Of a stretch of 64,000 nt of DNA, positions 42,267 through 51,917 are shown in pieces. The translations under genes and the position numbers were made by a program. The notes below the pieces were generated by a model that was not told the DNA's origin, ran no database searches, and worked only from the letters and a program-made list of their open reading frames with translations. Positions within the stretch are counted from its first letter, which is position 1. Each line of letters starts with the position of its first letter. The DNA comes from an uncultured Paraburkholderia sp. (lineage in GTDB: Bacteria > Pseudomonadota > Gammaproteobacteria > Burkholderiales > Burkholderiaceae), in assembly GCA_940746715.1 (NCBI GenBank), contig CALNWN010000003.1:462272-526271 (forward strand), read 5' to 3'.

Positions 42267-42440
42267 GTCATTGTTGGGCGCGGCAAACCTTCCACATTTC
42301 TCATGGCGTCTGAACGAATGCGTCTTTGTCTTATGCCATTCGACAGTCTCGCGTCATTGTCGCGCTCACTTTAGTATGGAACTCTGGCAAACCGCTTCCT
42401 CGCCAGATTACTTTGCATAACGAAGTATCTGAACGCGAGC

Positions 42441-42484
42441 TACTCGCTAACCAGGTTGTCAAGTGACAACCTGGTTAGCGAGTA
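42441..42484. promoter_or_regulatory. 44-bp perfect palindrome, putative operator
   Basis: Two 21-base arms (42441-42461 and 42464-42484) are exact reverse complements around AG; the left arm begins TACTCGCTAACC. It ends 17 bases before the first codon of the toxin-antitoxin-like pair, overlapping where an autoregulator would bind. A TGGAGGACAG ribosome site follows it. The palindrome is intact although both genes are frameshifted. Confidence 0.9.
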
Positions 42485-42501
42485 CTACATTGGAGGACAG
42501 G

Positions 42502-42757
42502 ATGGTTCGTGGAGTCCACGCTAAGAAAGAGATTGAGGCCGCGTTGGCGTATGCCGAGCGGCGCGGGTGGCGCATACAAGGCGGAGGCAAGGGTCACGCG
42601 TGGGGAAAAATGTATTGCCCTTATAAAGACGCGGAGTGCCGTTGCGGAGAGTTCTGCATCTCAAGTGTATGGAGCACGCCTAAGAATGCTGTTAATCATG
42701 CCAGGCACTTGCGGCGTGGTCGACAACTGCACGGCGCACCGTTCGCACCGGCATTGA
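42502..42757 (+). pseudogene. Small toxin-like protein, frameshifted
   Basis: First gene of a two-gene unit. The intact part reads MVRGVHAKKEIEAALAYAERRGW..., then a Cys-rich MYCPYKDAECRCGEFC and SVWSTPKNAVNHARHLRR. After this the frame runs into sequence without family character and overlaps the next gene. In another frame VVDNCTAHRSHRH ends at 42757. A 2-base deletion near 42718 explains both and gives an 85-residue protein. I do not know its activity. Small size, partner with a DNA-binding domain, and the palindrome suggest a toxin-antitoxin module (inference). Confidence 0.65.
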
Positions 42758-42791
42758 GTTGTAAAGTCCTGGAATTGAGTAGGAGTAGCAC

Positions 42792-43314
42792 ATGGAATAT
42801 ACGTTCACGTTGAAGTACAAGCTTGCTGCGCAAGACGGCGATCTTGACGCGATTGTCGAGCGACTGGGCGAAGCGGGGTGTGACGACGCCACAATCGGCG
42901 TGGGTCAACCGGGGCGGCTCGCGCTGGTCTTTTCTCGAGAAGCGGCGTCCGCGTTCGAGGCGCTGGTCAGCGCGCCTTGCGACGTCAAGAATGCGGTGCC
43001 GTCGGCACGGCTTGTCGAAGCGGGCCCGGATTTCGTGTGCCTGACAGACGTGGCCGAGATTGCCGGCGTGTCACGGCAAAACATGCGCAAGCTTATGCTG
43101 AGTCATGCAGTTGAATTCCCGTCGCCGGTACACGAGGGAAGTGCGTCGGTGTGGCATTTGTCGGACGTGCTGGATTGGCTGGATTCCCGTTGGATACGAC
43201 ATCAAGCCAGACGTTTTCGATGTCGCGAAGTCGGCCAAGCAGATCAACCTCGCCAAAGAAGTGCGCGAGCTCGAGCCGCGGCTCAGCCGTCGACTCGAAT
43301 GCCTGGTCGCGTGA
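42792..43314 (+). pseudogene. HTH-domain antitoxin-like protein, frameshifted
   Basis: Second gene of the pair, starting 34 bases after the restored first stop, with a TAGGAG ribosome site. The N-terminus (MEYTFTLKYKLA, ERLGEAGCDDATIGVGQPGRL) is followed by a helix-turn-helix segment, LTDVAEIAGVSRQNMRKLML, near residues 78-97. After VLDWLDSR the annotated frame turns Arg/Pro-rich, while the frame one base on reads GYDIKPDVFDVAKSAKQINLAKEVRELE. A single inserted T near 43192 explains this. Restored length is 173 residues. It would be the autorepressor of the palindrome. Confidence 0.75.
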
Positions 43315-43498
43315 GCGCTCAACAGCGAACGGTGCTAGGGGCCCGATGGGCACCCCGTGAGTGCGCAGTTTTTCGGAAGCCCTAAGGTGGTAAGTCGCAC
43401 GTAAGTCGGGCTCGTCCGGTCATATGGCGTTCGGCAGGCGTTTGCGTAAAGCGTTAAAATCGCCCACCACGCATGATCTTCCGGCAGCGTCTTAATAC

Positions 43499-43510
43499 GA
43501 ACGACCGTTC
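43499..43510. promoter_or_regulatory. Putative TetR-type operator upstream of DUF1178/acyl-CoA genes
   Basis: GAACG-AC-CGTTC is a perfect 5+5 inverted repeat, 50 bases before the DUF1178 start. It could bind a TetR-type repressor controlling the acyl-CoA dehydrogenase genes downstream. The assignment rests on symmetry and position only. Confidence 0.35.
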
Positions 43511-43558
43511 ACAAATTTTCGTTTTGCGCTAAACTGGTAAGCAAACCCCTGATTCCAA

Positions 43559-43982
43559 ATGAAGTCCTCGATTTACAGTGTCCGCACGGCCATCGGTTTG
43601 AAGGCTGGTTTGCTTCGGCTGATGACTTCGAATCGCAGCAGTCCGCGAGCTTGTCGAATGTCCGATCTGCGGAGCGAAAGAGGTGAGCGGTTCGCCGTCG
43701 GCTCCGCGCCTGAATCTCTCAGGTGCGGTCGAAACGAAAGCGCCCGCGGCCTCCGGTGACCTGCAGGCGCGGGCCATGCGTGCATTGCTCGAGGTACTGG
43801 AAAAGACGAAGAACGTGGGCGACCGCTTCGCCGAGGAAGCGCGGCGCATTCACTACAACGAAGCGCCGGCACGCAATATTCGCGGCGTCACGACGCCGGA
43901 AGACGCGCGAGCTTTGGTCGAAGAAGGCATCGAAGTGATGCCGCTGCCGGTCCCGGCTGCCTTGAAGGAACCGCTGCAATAG
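43559..43982 (+). pseudogene. DUF1178 family protein, two frameshifts
   Basis: Read with corrections, the N-terminus is MK-VLDLQCPHGHRFEGWFASADDFESQQS, then VECPICGA, a zinc-ribbon-type pair of Cys motifs. The C-terminal part (ARRIHYNEAPARNIRGVTTPEDARALVEEGIEVMPLPVPA) is an open frame. One base is missing near 43565 and one near 43651. Adding both gives 141 residues, the usual family length. Function of the family is unknown. It lies directly before two acyl-CoA dehydrogenase genes. Confidence 0.83.
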
Positions 43983-44030
43983 CGCAGTGGCTCACTGGCG
44001 ATGGGTGGTAGCGGCCAGGAGACACTGCGT

Positions 44031-45222
44031 ATGAATCTGGACTATTCCCCCGCTGAGAAGGCGTTCCGCGCCGAGATCCGCGTTTGGCTCGAAGCCGGTC
44101 TGCCTCGCGAACTGAGCGAGAAGGTACTCAATCACAAGCGTCTGAATCGCGAAGACTTCGCAAGCTGGCACAAACTGCTGGGCGCGCGCGGCTGGTCGGC
44201 TGTGGCCTGGCCGAAGGAATACGGCGGCCCCGGTTGGGACGCGACCCAGCGTCATATCTGGGACGAAGAGTGCGCGCGTGTCGGCGCGCCGACGGTCTTG
44301 CCATTCGGTGTCTCCATTGCGCCGGTCCTCATGAAATACGGCAATGAGGCCCAGAAACGCTACTACCTGCCGCGCATTCTCGACGGTACCGACTTGTTGT
44401 CAGGGCTACTCGGAGCCCGGCTCCGGTTCGGACCTCGCGTCGCTGCGCACGCGCGCTGAACGGGTCGGACATCACTACGTGGTCAATGGGCAGAAAACGT
44501 GGACTACATTGGGGCAGCACGCCGACATGATGTTCTGCCTCGTGCGCACGGACAGCGGCGCGAAGAAGCAGGAGGGGATTTCGTTCCTGCTTATCGACAT
44601 GAAAACGCCCGGAATCACGGTCCGTCCGATCGTCACGCTCGACGAAGACCATGAAGTCAGCGAAGTTTTCTTCGAAGACGTAAAAGTGCCCGTCGAAAAT
44701 CTGGTCGGCGAGGAGAACCGCGGCTGGACATACGCGAAGTATCTGCTCGGGCACGAGCGCACCGGCATCGCACGTGTCGGGCAGTCAAAGCGCGAGCTGA
44801 TTTTCCTCAAGCGTCTCGCGCTCGATCAGAAAAAGAACGGCAAACCGCTTTTGCACGACCCGGTGTTCGCCGCCAAAGTCGCGAATCTGGAAATCGAACT
44901 GATGGCGCTGGAAGTCACCGTGCAGCGCGTGGTAGCCAACGAGGCAGGCGGACGTGGGCCGGGGCCCGAGGCGTCGATGCTCAAGATCAAAGGCACGGAG
45001 GTGCAACAGGCGTTGACCGAACTCATGTTCGAAGCCATCGGGCCGCTTGCCGCACCGTTCGACGTGCCGTTCCTCGAAGGCAAGCGCCAACACAGCCTTG
45101 CTGGCGACGACGATGCGGCGCCGTTAGCCGCGTATTACTTCAACTTCCGCAAGACGTCGATCTACGGCGGCTCGAACGAAATTCAAAAGAACATCATCGC
45201 CCAGATGATTCTCGGACTTTGA
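44031..45222 (+). pseudogene. Acyl-CoA dehydrogenase (first), frameshifted
   Basis: FAD-dependent acyl-CoA alpha,beta-desaturase family. The N-terminal helical domain MNLDYSPAEKAFRAEIRVWL through YYLPRILDGTD is in one frame. QGYSEPGSGSDLASLRTRAER, the FAD/substrate loop, and the rest to the C-terminus (YGGSNEIQKNIIAQMILGL) is in another. Two bases are missing near 44396, where the family reads DWWCQGYSEPG; the restored length is 397 residues. The two Trp codons there have also changed to TTG. It is 10 bases from the next dehydrogenase. Confidence 0.88.
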
Positions 45223-45232
45223 GGAGCGGCGC

Positions 45233-46360
45233 ATGGACTTCACCTTCAACGACGAGCAACAGCAGTTTGCCGACGCGCTGCGCCGCTATCTCGACAAGAG
45301 CTACGGCTTTGAAGCGCGCCAGGCGATCGTGCAGTCGGATACCGGTGTTTCGGAGGCCCACTGGGTAGCCTTCGCGAGTTGGGACTGACGGTATTACCGG
45401 TGCCTGAAGCTCACGGCGGCTTCAACGGCGGACCGGTCGACATGCTGGTCGTCATGCAAGAACTCGGCCGTGCTCTGGTGGTCGAGCCGTATTGGGCGAG
45501 CGCCGTGGGCATCGAGGCCGTGCGCCTCGCCGGCACAGGGCAGGGCGAAGATGCATCGCTGCTCGAGCGCGCGGCTCAAGGCGAGATCAAGCTGGCGTTT
45601 GCATTCCACGAGCCGCAGGCGCGCTACGACCTGTTCGATGTCGCAACCACTGCACATACGAAGGCGAGCAGCAGACGCTTAGCGGAAAGAAGTCGGTGGT
45701 GCTGCATGGCGCGCAGGCGGATTACTGGATCGTTCCGGCGCGCGTGAACGGCGAAATCGCGCTATTCGTCGTTGCGCGCGAGGCCGCTGGTGTGAAGATC
45801 ACCGATTACCGCACCATCGACGGGCAACGTGCTGCCACGCTGGAGTTTGACCGCACGCCGGCACGCCGTCTGAGCGGCCCCGGCACTCGGGCGCGGCGGC
45901 TCTCGAGCACATCGCGGATTACGGCACGCTGTTGCTGTGTGCGGAAGCCATCGGCGCACTCGACGCATTGAACACGGCAACGGTCGACTACACCAGGACG
46001 CGCCAGCAGCTCGGTCAGCCCATCGCGCGCTTCCAAGTCTTGCAGCACCGTATGGTCGAGATGCTGATTCACGCCGAGCAGGCGCGTTCGCTCACCTACC
46101 TGGCCGCCATGCGCTATTCGAGCGAAGATGCCGATGAGTGCCGCCGCGCAATCTCCGCGGCGAAGGTGCGCGTGGCGCAGGCCGCACGGTTCGTCGGCCA
46201 GCAGGCGGTCCAGTTGCACGGCGGAATGGGCGTCACGAACGAGGTCGCCGCCGCGCATCTGTTCAAGCGTCTCGCTATCATTGAAGCGACATTGGGCGAT
46301 GTCGATCATCATCTCGCACGCTTTGCCGCGCTGCCCGGGTTTGTCAGTACCGAAGTTTGA
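45233..46360 (+). pseudogene. Acyl-CoA dehydrogenase (second), three frameshifts
   Basis: Starts MDFTFNDEQQQFADALRRYL after a GAGGAG site. Four successive frames are needed: to HW; ELGLTVLPVPEAHGGFNGG to FDVATT; YEGEQQTLSGKKSVVLHG to PGTR; and ALEHIADYG-type sequence into CAEAIGALDALNT, ending AALPGFVSTEV. One base is missing at each junction (near 45365, 45653 and 45893), a net loss of three. Such subunits often pair with another dehydrogenase as a heteromer in steroid or aromatic acyl-CoA breakdown. Confidence 0.87.
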
Positions 46361-46395
46361 TTGGCCGATTGAATCGACAGCAAGGAGACAAAGAG

Positions 46396-46854
46396 ATGGG
46401 TTTGAGTTACGAGGACATGACGGTTGGCTCCACGACCGAAGTCGGCAAGCACACTTTCACGCGCGAGGAGATCATCGAGTTCGCAGGGAAGTTCGACCCG
46501 CAGCCGTTTCATGTCGACGGGGCCGCGGCTGAAACCTCTCCGTTTCGCGGATTGGTGGCGAGCGGCTGGCATACCTGTTCGGTCATGATGGGCATGCTGG
46601 TCCGCAACGCACTCGCGGGCTCGACGTCGATGGGCTCGCCCGGCATCGACGAAATACGTTGGCTCAAGCCGATGCGCGTCGGCGATACGATCACCATGAC
46701 GAATTCGGTGCTCGACAAGCGCGTCTCGGAGAGCAAACCGGATCGCGGCATCGTGTCCACGCAATGGGCGGGCATCAATCAGCATGGCGAGACAGTGATC
46801 ACCGTGCGCTCCAAGGGCTTGTTCGGTCTGCGCAATCCGGGCGCCGCGTCATGA
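46396..46854 (+). CDS. MaoC family dehydratase (first)
   Basis: A 152-residue hot-dog fold enoyl-CoA hydratase 2-like protein. The catalytic signature is seen in DPQPFHVD and the preceding GKF, followed by SPFRGLVASGWHT. It would hydrate an enoyl-CoA made by the adjacent dehydrogenases. AAGGAGACAAAG precedes the ATG. The stop overlaps the next MaoC gene (ATGA). It is the only intact gene of this plus-strand cluster. Confidence 0.85.
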   Translation: MGLSYEDMTVGSTTEVGKHTFTREEIIEFAGKFDPQPFHVDGAAAETSPFRGLVASGWHTCSVMMGMLVRNALAGSTSMGSPGIDEIRWLKPMRVGDTITMTNSVLDKRVSESKPDRGIVSTQWAGINQHGETVITVRSKGLFGLRNPGAAS

Positions 46855-47311
46855 CGACGGAAAGCGCGTCGCTTGCTGCGGTGTTTCGCGACGCGGCGGC
46901 ATTGCATGCGCTCGTCGGCGGGGCGCCGCTGCTCAGCGACTGGATAACGATCGATCAAGCGAGCGTCGATCGTTTTGCCGAAGCCACCGGCGACCAGCAA
47001 TGGATCCACGTCGACCCCGAGCGCGCGAGTCGCCATTCGGCGGCGCCATTGCGCATGGCTTCATGACGCTTTCGCTGATTCCTGTGCTGCTGCAAAGAAC
47101 CGTACGGATCGAGCAACGCATGGCCGTGAACTATGGGCTCAATCGCGTCAGGTTTACGTCGCCCGTACTGGTGGGCGCGCAATTCGCGGTGGCGTCCGTC
47201 GTGGATATCGAGCATGCAGGCGTGCAAATAACGTGGCACGTCACGTTGGAGCGGCAAGGCAATGAGCGGCCGGTGTGCATTGCCGAATTCATCACGTGCC
47301 ATTATTTCTGA
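46851..47311 (+). pseudogene. MaoC family dehydratase (second), frameshifted
   Basis: The N-terminal half (DWITIDQASVDRFAEATGDQQWIHVDPERA) contains the MaoC catalytic Asp/His motif. The family continuation RESPFGGAIAHGFMTLSLIPVLL and the C-terminus CIAEFITCHYF lie in another frame. One base is missing near 47027; the restored length is 153 residues. MaoC pairs can form heterodimers, so loss of one could inactivate both. Confidence 0.86.
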
Positions 47312-47442
47312 CGCGCTCCGCCGCCAGCGTTAGACGGACGACGGCTAGCCGCATGTCACCGTTTCGTCGCACCTGCGCCCAGACATCTCCGGTCAGGCCC
47401 GCGTCCGCGCCGTCGCGCCACGCCCAATGCCCTACTTATGCC

Positions 47443-48144
47443 TTAATGCTTCGCGTATTGTGTCGCGCCGAACAGCATTTCCTTGGCCTTGTCGTCCATC
47501 AGCGGCTTGCGAGCCGACGCTAGCACGGCGACGCCGCGCACCACCGCCGGACGCCCGGCGATTTCCTCATGCCATCGTTTCACGTTCGGAAACGCGTCCA
47601 GTTCGATGCCTTGGTTTTGCCACGAACGCGTCCAGGGAAACGACGCAATGTCGGCGATCGTATACTCGTTCCCGGCAAGGTACCGCGTCTTACCGAGTTG
47701 CTTGTCCATCACGCCATATAGCCGCCGCGTTTCATTGGTGTAACGGTTGATCGCGTACTGGATCGGCTCGGGCGCGTAAATGCGGAAGTGGTGCGTCTGC
47801 CCGAGCATGGGCCCGAGACCGCCCATCTGGAACATCAGCCATTGCAGTACCGAATAGCGGGCAGCGGGATCGGTTGGCAGGAAACGGCCGGTTTTCTCGG
47901 CGAGATAAATCAGGATCGCGCCCGATTCGAACAGCGCGAACGGTTTGCCGTCCGCGCTGCGTGGGCCGTCGGAATCGGTAATCGCCGGAATCTTGTTGTT
48001 CGGGCTGATGTCGAGAAATTCGGCTTTGAACTGATCGCCGGCGCCGATGTCGACTGCGTGCACCGTGTACTCGAGACCTGTCTCCTCGAGCATGATATGG
48101 ACCTTGTGGCCGTTAGAGGTCGCCCAGCTATAGACGTCGATCAT
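47443..48144 (-). CDS. Glutathione S-transferase, YghU/YfcG-like
   Basis: A cytosolic 233-residue protein. The thioredoxin-like domain starts MIDVYSWATSNGHKVHIMLEETGLEY, followed by GDQFKAEFLDISPNNKIPAI and FESGAILIYLAEKTGRFLP (glutathione site). The helical domain has NEYTIADIASFPWTRSW. It resembles disulfide-bond reductase-type GSTs. The frame is intact. It converges with the MaoC gene across a 131-base spacer. Confidence 0.9.
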   Translation of the reverse strand: MIDVYSWATSNGHKVHIMLEETGLEYTVHAVDIGAGDQFKAEFLDISPNNKIPAITDSDGPRSADGKPFALFESGAILIYLAEKTGRFLPTDPAARYSVLQWLMFQMGGLGPMLGQTHHFRIYAPEPIQYAINRYTNETRRLYGVMDKQLGKTRYLAGNEYTIADIASFPWTRSWQNQGIELDAFPNVKRWHEEIAGRPAVVRGVAVLASARKPLMDDKAKEMLFGATQYAKH

Positions 48145-48211
48145 CCTCGCTCCTTTCGTTCGTTACCGCGGCACCGCGAGGGCGCCGCGCTTCGCGAAAA
48201 TTAGAGCATAG

Positions 48212-48322
48212 ATCGCACGATGCTGCTGGCGAGCTGGCTGCAACTACGGGCGCTGCAAGACCGAGCTTGCCGCCGACAAAACGCCCATCAAGTTCTGTCA
48301 GCAGTGCCTCAAACGCGCGTGA
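48212..48322 (+). pseudogene. Possible remnant of a small Cys-rich (zinc-ribbon-like) protein
   Basis: A plus-strand frame without a start codon reads CWRAGCNYGRCKTELAADKT then FCQQCLKRA and a stop. CxxxxC and CxxC pairs suggest a C-terminal zinc ribbon. It overlaps the 3' end of the fused minus-strand gene by 14 bases. No upstream part survives. It may be a decay relic or chance. Confidence 0.3.
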
Positions 48323-50429
48323 CCGGCGTCTTGACACGATCCGCCGCGCCGGGCTCCATGTAACGCGCGAGTTCGAGCTTGGCAATCGCATTGCGATGCA
48401 CTTCGTCCGGGCCGTCGGCGAAACGCAGCGTCCGCGCCGACGCATAAGCGTACGCGAGCGGGAAGTCGTCGCTGACACCGCCGCCGTGTGCCTGGATCGC
48501 CCAGTCGATTACCTGACACGCCATGTTCGGCGCCACGACCTTGATCATCGCGATTTCGCCGCGCGCAGCCTTATTGCCCACGGTGTCCATCATGTACGCG
48601 GTTTTCAGCGTCAGGAGCCGTGCCTGTTCGATCAGGCAGCGGGCCTCCGCAATGCGCTCCTGCGTCACGCCCTGCATGGCAACCGGCTTGCCGAAGGCGA
48701 CGCGTTGCAGCGACCGTTTGCACATCAATTCGAGCGCGCGCTCTGCAAGGCCGATCAGACGCATGCAATGATGGATCCGTCCCGGTCCGAGGCGGCCCTG
48801 CGCAATCTCGAAGCCGCGCCCTTCGCCGAGCAGCATATTGGTCGCCGGCACGCGCACGTTGTCGAGCGTGATTTCCATATGGCCATGCGGCGCGTCGTCA
48901 TAACCGAACACGGAGAGCGGACGGTGCACCGTGATGCCGGTGGCGTCGGCGGGAACGAGGATCATTGATTGCTGTTGATGGCGCGGCGCCTCGGGATCGG
49001 TCTTGCCCATCACGATATAGATCTTGCAGCGCGGATCGCCCGCGCCCGACGACCACCACTTGTGACCGTTGATCACGTAGTAGTCGCCGTCGCGCACAAT
49101 GCTGGTCTGGATATTGGTGGCATCCGACGAAGCGACTTCGGGCTCCGTCATCAGGAATGCAGAACGAATGTGCCCTTGCAGAAGCGGTTCAAGCCATTCG
49201 CGCTTGTTCACCTCGCTGCCATAGCGCTCGATCGTTTCCATGTTGCCGGTGTCGGGCGCCTTGCAATTGAACACCTCCGGCGCCCAGGGCACGCGCCCCA
49301 TGATCTCGCACAACGGCGCATATTCGAGGTTGGTCAGCCCGGCGCCGCGTACGGAATCCGGCAAAAACAGATTCCACAGGCCCGCGTCGCGCGCTTGTGC
49401 GCTTGCCGCGGTGCCGTCGACGACACGCTTCATGATGCCCTGCAGAATCGCCGCGATGCGAAACATGTTGTACGCCTGGTAGAAATTCCAGTCGCCGCGA
49501 ATCTCGAAACCTGTGCGCGTGCAATATTGCTCGACGTAGTGCTGCTCGTCGGGGATGCCGAGCGCCGTTAAGTCAAGACCCGCGATGCCGTGGAACTGCG
49601 CGGGATCGACATGCCACGCCATGCAGTGATACGCGAAATCCGCGAGCGGATCGCCGAGCGTCGACAATTCCCAGTCGAGTACGGCCAGCACTTTCGGTTC
49701 CTTGCGATCGAACATCAGATTGTCGAGCCGGTAATCGCCATGCACGACGGACACGCGTTCGCCGCTTTCGGCGGGCATATGCTGCGGCAGCCATTCGATG
49801 AGACGCTGCATCGCCTCGATCGGTTCGATTTCCGACGCAAGGTACTGCTTGCTCCAGCGGCCGATCTGACGCGCGAAATAGTTGCCCGGCTTGCCGTAGT
49901 CGGAAAGCCCCACGCTCGCCGGGTCGACGCTGTGCAGCGCGGCGATCACGCGGTTCATTTCATCGTAGATCGCGGCGCGTTCAGCGGCGCTCATGCCGGG
50001 CAGCGACGGGTCCCACAGCACCCGGCCCTCGACGAACTCCATCACATAGAAGGCGCGGCCTATCACGCTTTTGTCCTCGCACAGCGCGAGCATTCTGGCG
50101 ACGGGCACGTCTGTGTCGGCGAGCGCATGCATCACGCGGTATTCCCGTTCGACGGCATGCGCGGACGGCAGCAATTTCGCCGCCGGCCCGGGCTTCGCGC
50201 GCATCACGTAAGCGCGCGAGGGCGTGACGAGCTTGAAGGTGGGATTCGACTGCCCGCCGGCGAACTGCTCGACCGTGAGCGGCCCCGAAAAACCATCGAC
50301 ATGCTGCGTCAACCACGCGCCGAGCGCTTCATGGTCGAAGCGCTGCCATTCATTGACGGGGCGCGTGCCCTCGAACGCCGAGTAATCCGCCCGCTGTTCC
50401 AGTTCGCCGCTTTCTGACGCTTGCACCAT
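48309..50429 (-). CDS. Chimeric APH-family kinase / acyl-CoA dehydrogenase
   Basis: A 706-residue open frame. Residues 1 to about 345 are an aminoglycoside-phosphotransferase-like domain ([12 protein letters not shown], the kinase motif VHGDYRLDN at about 229-237, [11 protein letters not shown]). From about residue 346 on it is an acyl-CoA dehydrogenase ([46 protein letters not shown]). In Burkholderia these are usually two genes. Here the kinase end and roughly the first 55 residues of the dehydrogenase seem deleted in frame, joining them at AQARDAG. Animal ACAD10/ACAD11 have the same domain order but with a whole dehydrogenase domain. A GGAGGAGA site precedes the start. Whether it is active is unknown; loss of the N-terminal helices argues against the dehydrogenase. 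Confidence 0.85.
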   Translation of the reverse strand: MVQASESGELEQRADYSAFEGTRPVNEWQRFDHEALGAWLTQHVDGFSGPLTVEQFAGGQSNPTFKLVTPSRAYVMRAKPGPAAKLLPSAHAVEREYRVMHALADTDVPVARMLALCEDKSVIGRAFYVMEFVEGRVLWDPSLPGMSAAERAAIYDEMNRVIAALHSVDPASVGLSDYGKPGNYFARQIGRWSKQYLASEIEPIEAMQRLIEWLPQHMPAESGERVSVVHGDYRLDNLMFDRKEPKVLAVLDWELSTLGDPLADFAYHCMAWHVDPAQFHGIAGLDLTALGIPDEQHYVEQYCTRTGFEIRGDWNFYQAYNMFRIAAILQGIMKRVVDGTAASAQARDAGLWNLFLPDSVRGAGLTNLEYAPLCEIMGRVPWAPEVFNCKAPDTGNMETIERYGSEVNKREWLEPLLQGHIRSAFLMTEPEVASSDATNIQTSIVRDGDYYVINGHKWWSSGAGDPRCKIYIVMGKTDPEAPRHQQQSMILVPADATGITVHRPLSVFGYDDAPHGHMEITLDNVRVPATNMLLGEGRGFEIAQGRLGPGRIHHCMRLIGLAERALELMCKRSLQRVAFGKPVAMQGVTQERIAEARCLIEQARLLTLKTAYMMDTVGNKAARGEIAMIKVVAPNMACQVIDWAIQAHGGGVSDDFPLAYAYASARTLRFADGPDEVHRNAIAKLELARYMEPGAADRVKTPVTRV

Positions 50430-50449
50430 GTGTCTCCTCCGGTTCGGGT

Positions 50450-51166
50450 TCAGCTACGCGAGTATTGGATGAATTGTGCGTAGAGAATTTCCATCGTCGT
50501 ATTGCGGATGTCGCGATGCAGCGGCGACGGCGGGGAATAATTGATCGCGCGCAGCACCCAGTCGCGCGGTGCCGAGCCGACGTCGAGCGCGTTGATGCAG
50601 CCCGTCGCCTGCGCGAGGTGGCCGAAGAATGTGCGGCCGCCGGCGGTGAGCGCATGCGAGAGAATCGCGCGATTCACCCCGCCGTGCAGCACCAGCAACA
50701 CGGTGTCCCACGAACTGTCCTCGCGCAACGCGGCGACGGCGGGCAGGACGCGATCGAACAATTCGCCGATCGTCTCGCCGTCGAGAAAGCGCGTGCTTTC
50801 CGGCACGATACCGTCGAACACGCCGAGAAACGCCGCTTCGAGATCCTGCAACGGAATCTGCCGCAGCTTGCCGCCGCGAATCTCGTGCCACGCCGGCTCG
50901 ATCTCCACTTCGATCCGCTGACCGGTCTCGGCCAGCACGCGCTGCGCGGTTTCGACGGTGCGCGGCAGTCCGCTCACGATCACACGGTCGAAGCGCACCT
51001 GCTGTTCGGAGAACACGCGGCCCGCCGCGCTTGCCTGCTCCCGGCCGTTGGCGTTCAAGGGCACGGTTTCAGGATCGATTGTCCGGCCTGAGTCGTCGAA
51101 GTACGTCACATCGCCGTGACGCATCAGATAGATGCGCCGGCGCTTCGGTAGCTGATAGGCGGGCAT
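50450..51166 (-). CDS. Histidine phosphatase family protein
   Basis: A 238-residue phosphoglycerate-mutase-like phosphatase. The phospho-His motif [13 protein letters not shown] lies near residue 15, with the second catalytic His in [12 protein letters not shown]. The substrate is unknown. I chose the inner ATG ([12 protein letters not shown]), because the preceding 36 residues are an out-of-frame reading of the hydratase. It sits in the operon between the enoyl-CoA hydratase and the kinase/dehydrogenase fusion. The frame is intact. Confidence 0.87.
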   Translation of the reverse strand: MPAYQLPKRRRIYLMRHGDVTYFDDSGRTIDPETVPLNANGREQASAAGRVFSEQQVRFDRVIVSGLPRTVETAQRVLAETGQRIEVEIEPAWHEIRGGKLRQIPLQDLEAAFLGVFDGIVPESTRFLDGETIGELFDRVLPAVAALREDSSWDTVLLVLHGGVNRAILSHALTAGGRTFFGHLAQATGCINALDVGSAPRDWVLRAINYSPPSPLHRDIRNTTMEILYAQFIQYSRS

Positions 51167-51176
51167 GGTTCCTCGC

Positions 51177-51917
51177 TTACTTGTAGACGGGCGGGCGCTT
51201 CTCGAGGAACGCGGAGATGTCCTCCAGCCCGTCGCGATGATGCAGCGAGGCGACGAAGTTATCGCGTTCGGCAACGAGATGCGTGGAAAGCGGCTGCGTG
51301 CCGGCCGCGCAGACGAGCGTCTTGATGCGCGCGGCCGAATTGGGCGAGATCTTGCCGAGCTCGTCCGCCCATGCGACGGCGGCGTCGCGCGCGGCGCCCG
51401 GCTTCACGAGCCTGTTGACGACGCCGAGTTCGTGCAAACGCGCGGCGCCGATCGGCTTGCCTTCGATCAGCACTTCCGTGGCCAACTGGCGAGGCAGCGC
51501 CTGCGCGAGGAACCACGAGCCCCCGCCGTCGGGTGTGAGGCCGACGCGTGCATACGACATCACGAATTTGGCGTCTTCGGCCGCGACGCCGTCGACCGCG
51601 GCAATCACCGGTTTCGACGACAGCCGCAACGCCGAGATCCACTCGGCCAGCAGGTCGATGCTTTGTGCCTGCACAGAAGGATCTTTCGCGCGGTTTTCGA
51701 GCAGGCGGTTCAGGTTGCCGCCCGCGCAAAAAAAGTTGTCCGCGCCCGCGATGACCACGGCGCGAATGGACGGATCGCGTTCCACTGAATCGAGCGCTTC
51801 GATCCCGGCCGCATACATGTCGGGGTGCAAGGCGTTGCGTGCGCCGGGGTTCGACAGCGTGAGGACCAGTGTCGATTCGCTTTCTGGCGGGCGCGAGGTG
51901 AGCAGTTCGGCGCTCAT
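51177..51917 (-). CDS. Enoyl-CoA hydratase/isomerase with apparent internal deletion
   Basis: Crotonase-fold protein of 246 residues where about 262 is usual. The first oxyanion-hole element is present (NFFCAGGNLNRL). After PVIAAVDG the sequence passes directly to VAAEDAKFVMSYARVGLTPDGG. The family segment that holds the second oxyanion-hole Gly and the helix after it (a GxAxGxG...ACDL type sequence, about 16 residues) is missing. The frame is open, so it will be annotated as intact, yet it is very likely inactive. Its start overlaps the dehydrogenase stop (ATGA) and it lies ten bases from the histidine phosphatase. Confidence 0.85.
   Translation of the reverse strand: MSAELLTSRPPESESTLVLTLSNPGARNALHPDMYAAGIEALDSVERDPSIRAVVIAGADNFFCAGGNLNRLLENRAKDPSVQAQSIDLLAEWISALRLSSKPVIAAVDGVAAEDAKFVMSYARVGLTPDGGGSWFLAQALPRQLATEVLIEGKPIGAARLHELGVVNRLVKPGAARDAAVAWADELGKISPNSAARIKTLVCAAGTQPLSTHLVAERDNFVASLHHRDGLEDISAFLEKRPPVYK

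Noticed and set aside
42193-43560. Mobile element or defence island around the palindrome
   Set aside because: No transposase, integrase, target duplication or other defence gene is seen; only the two small genes.
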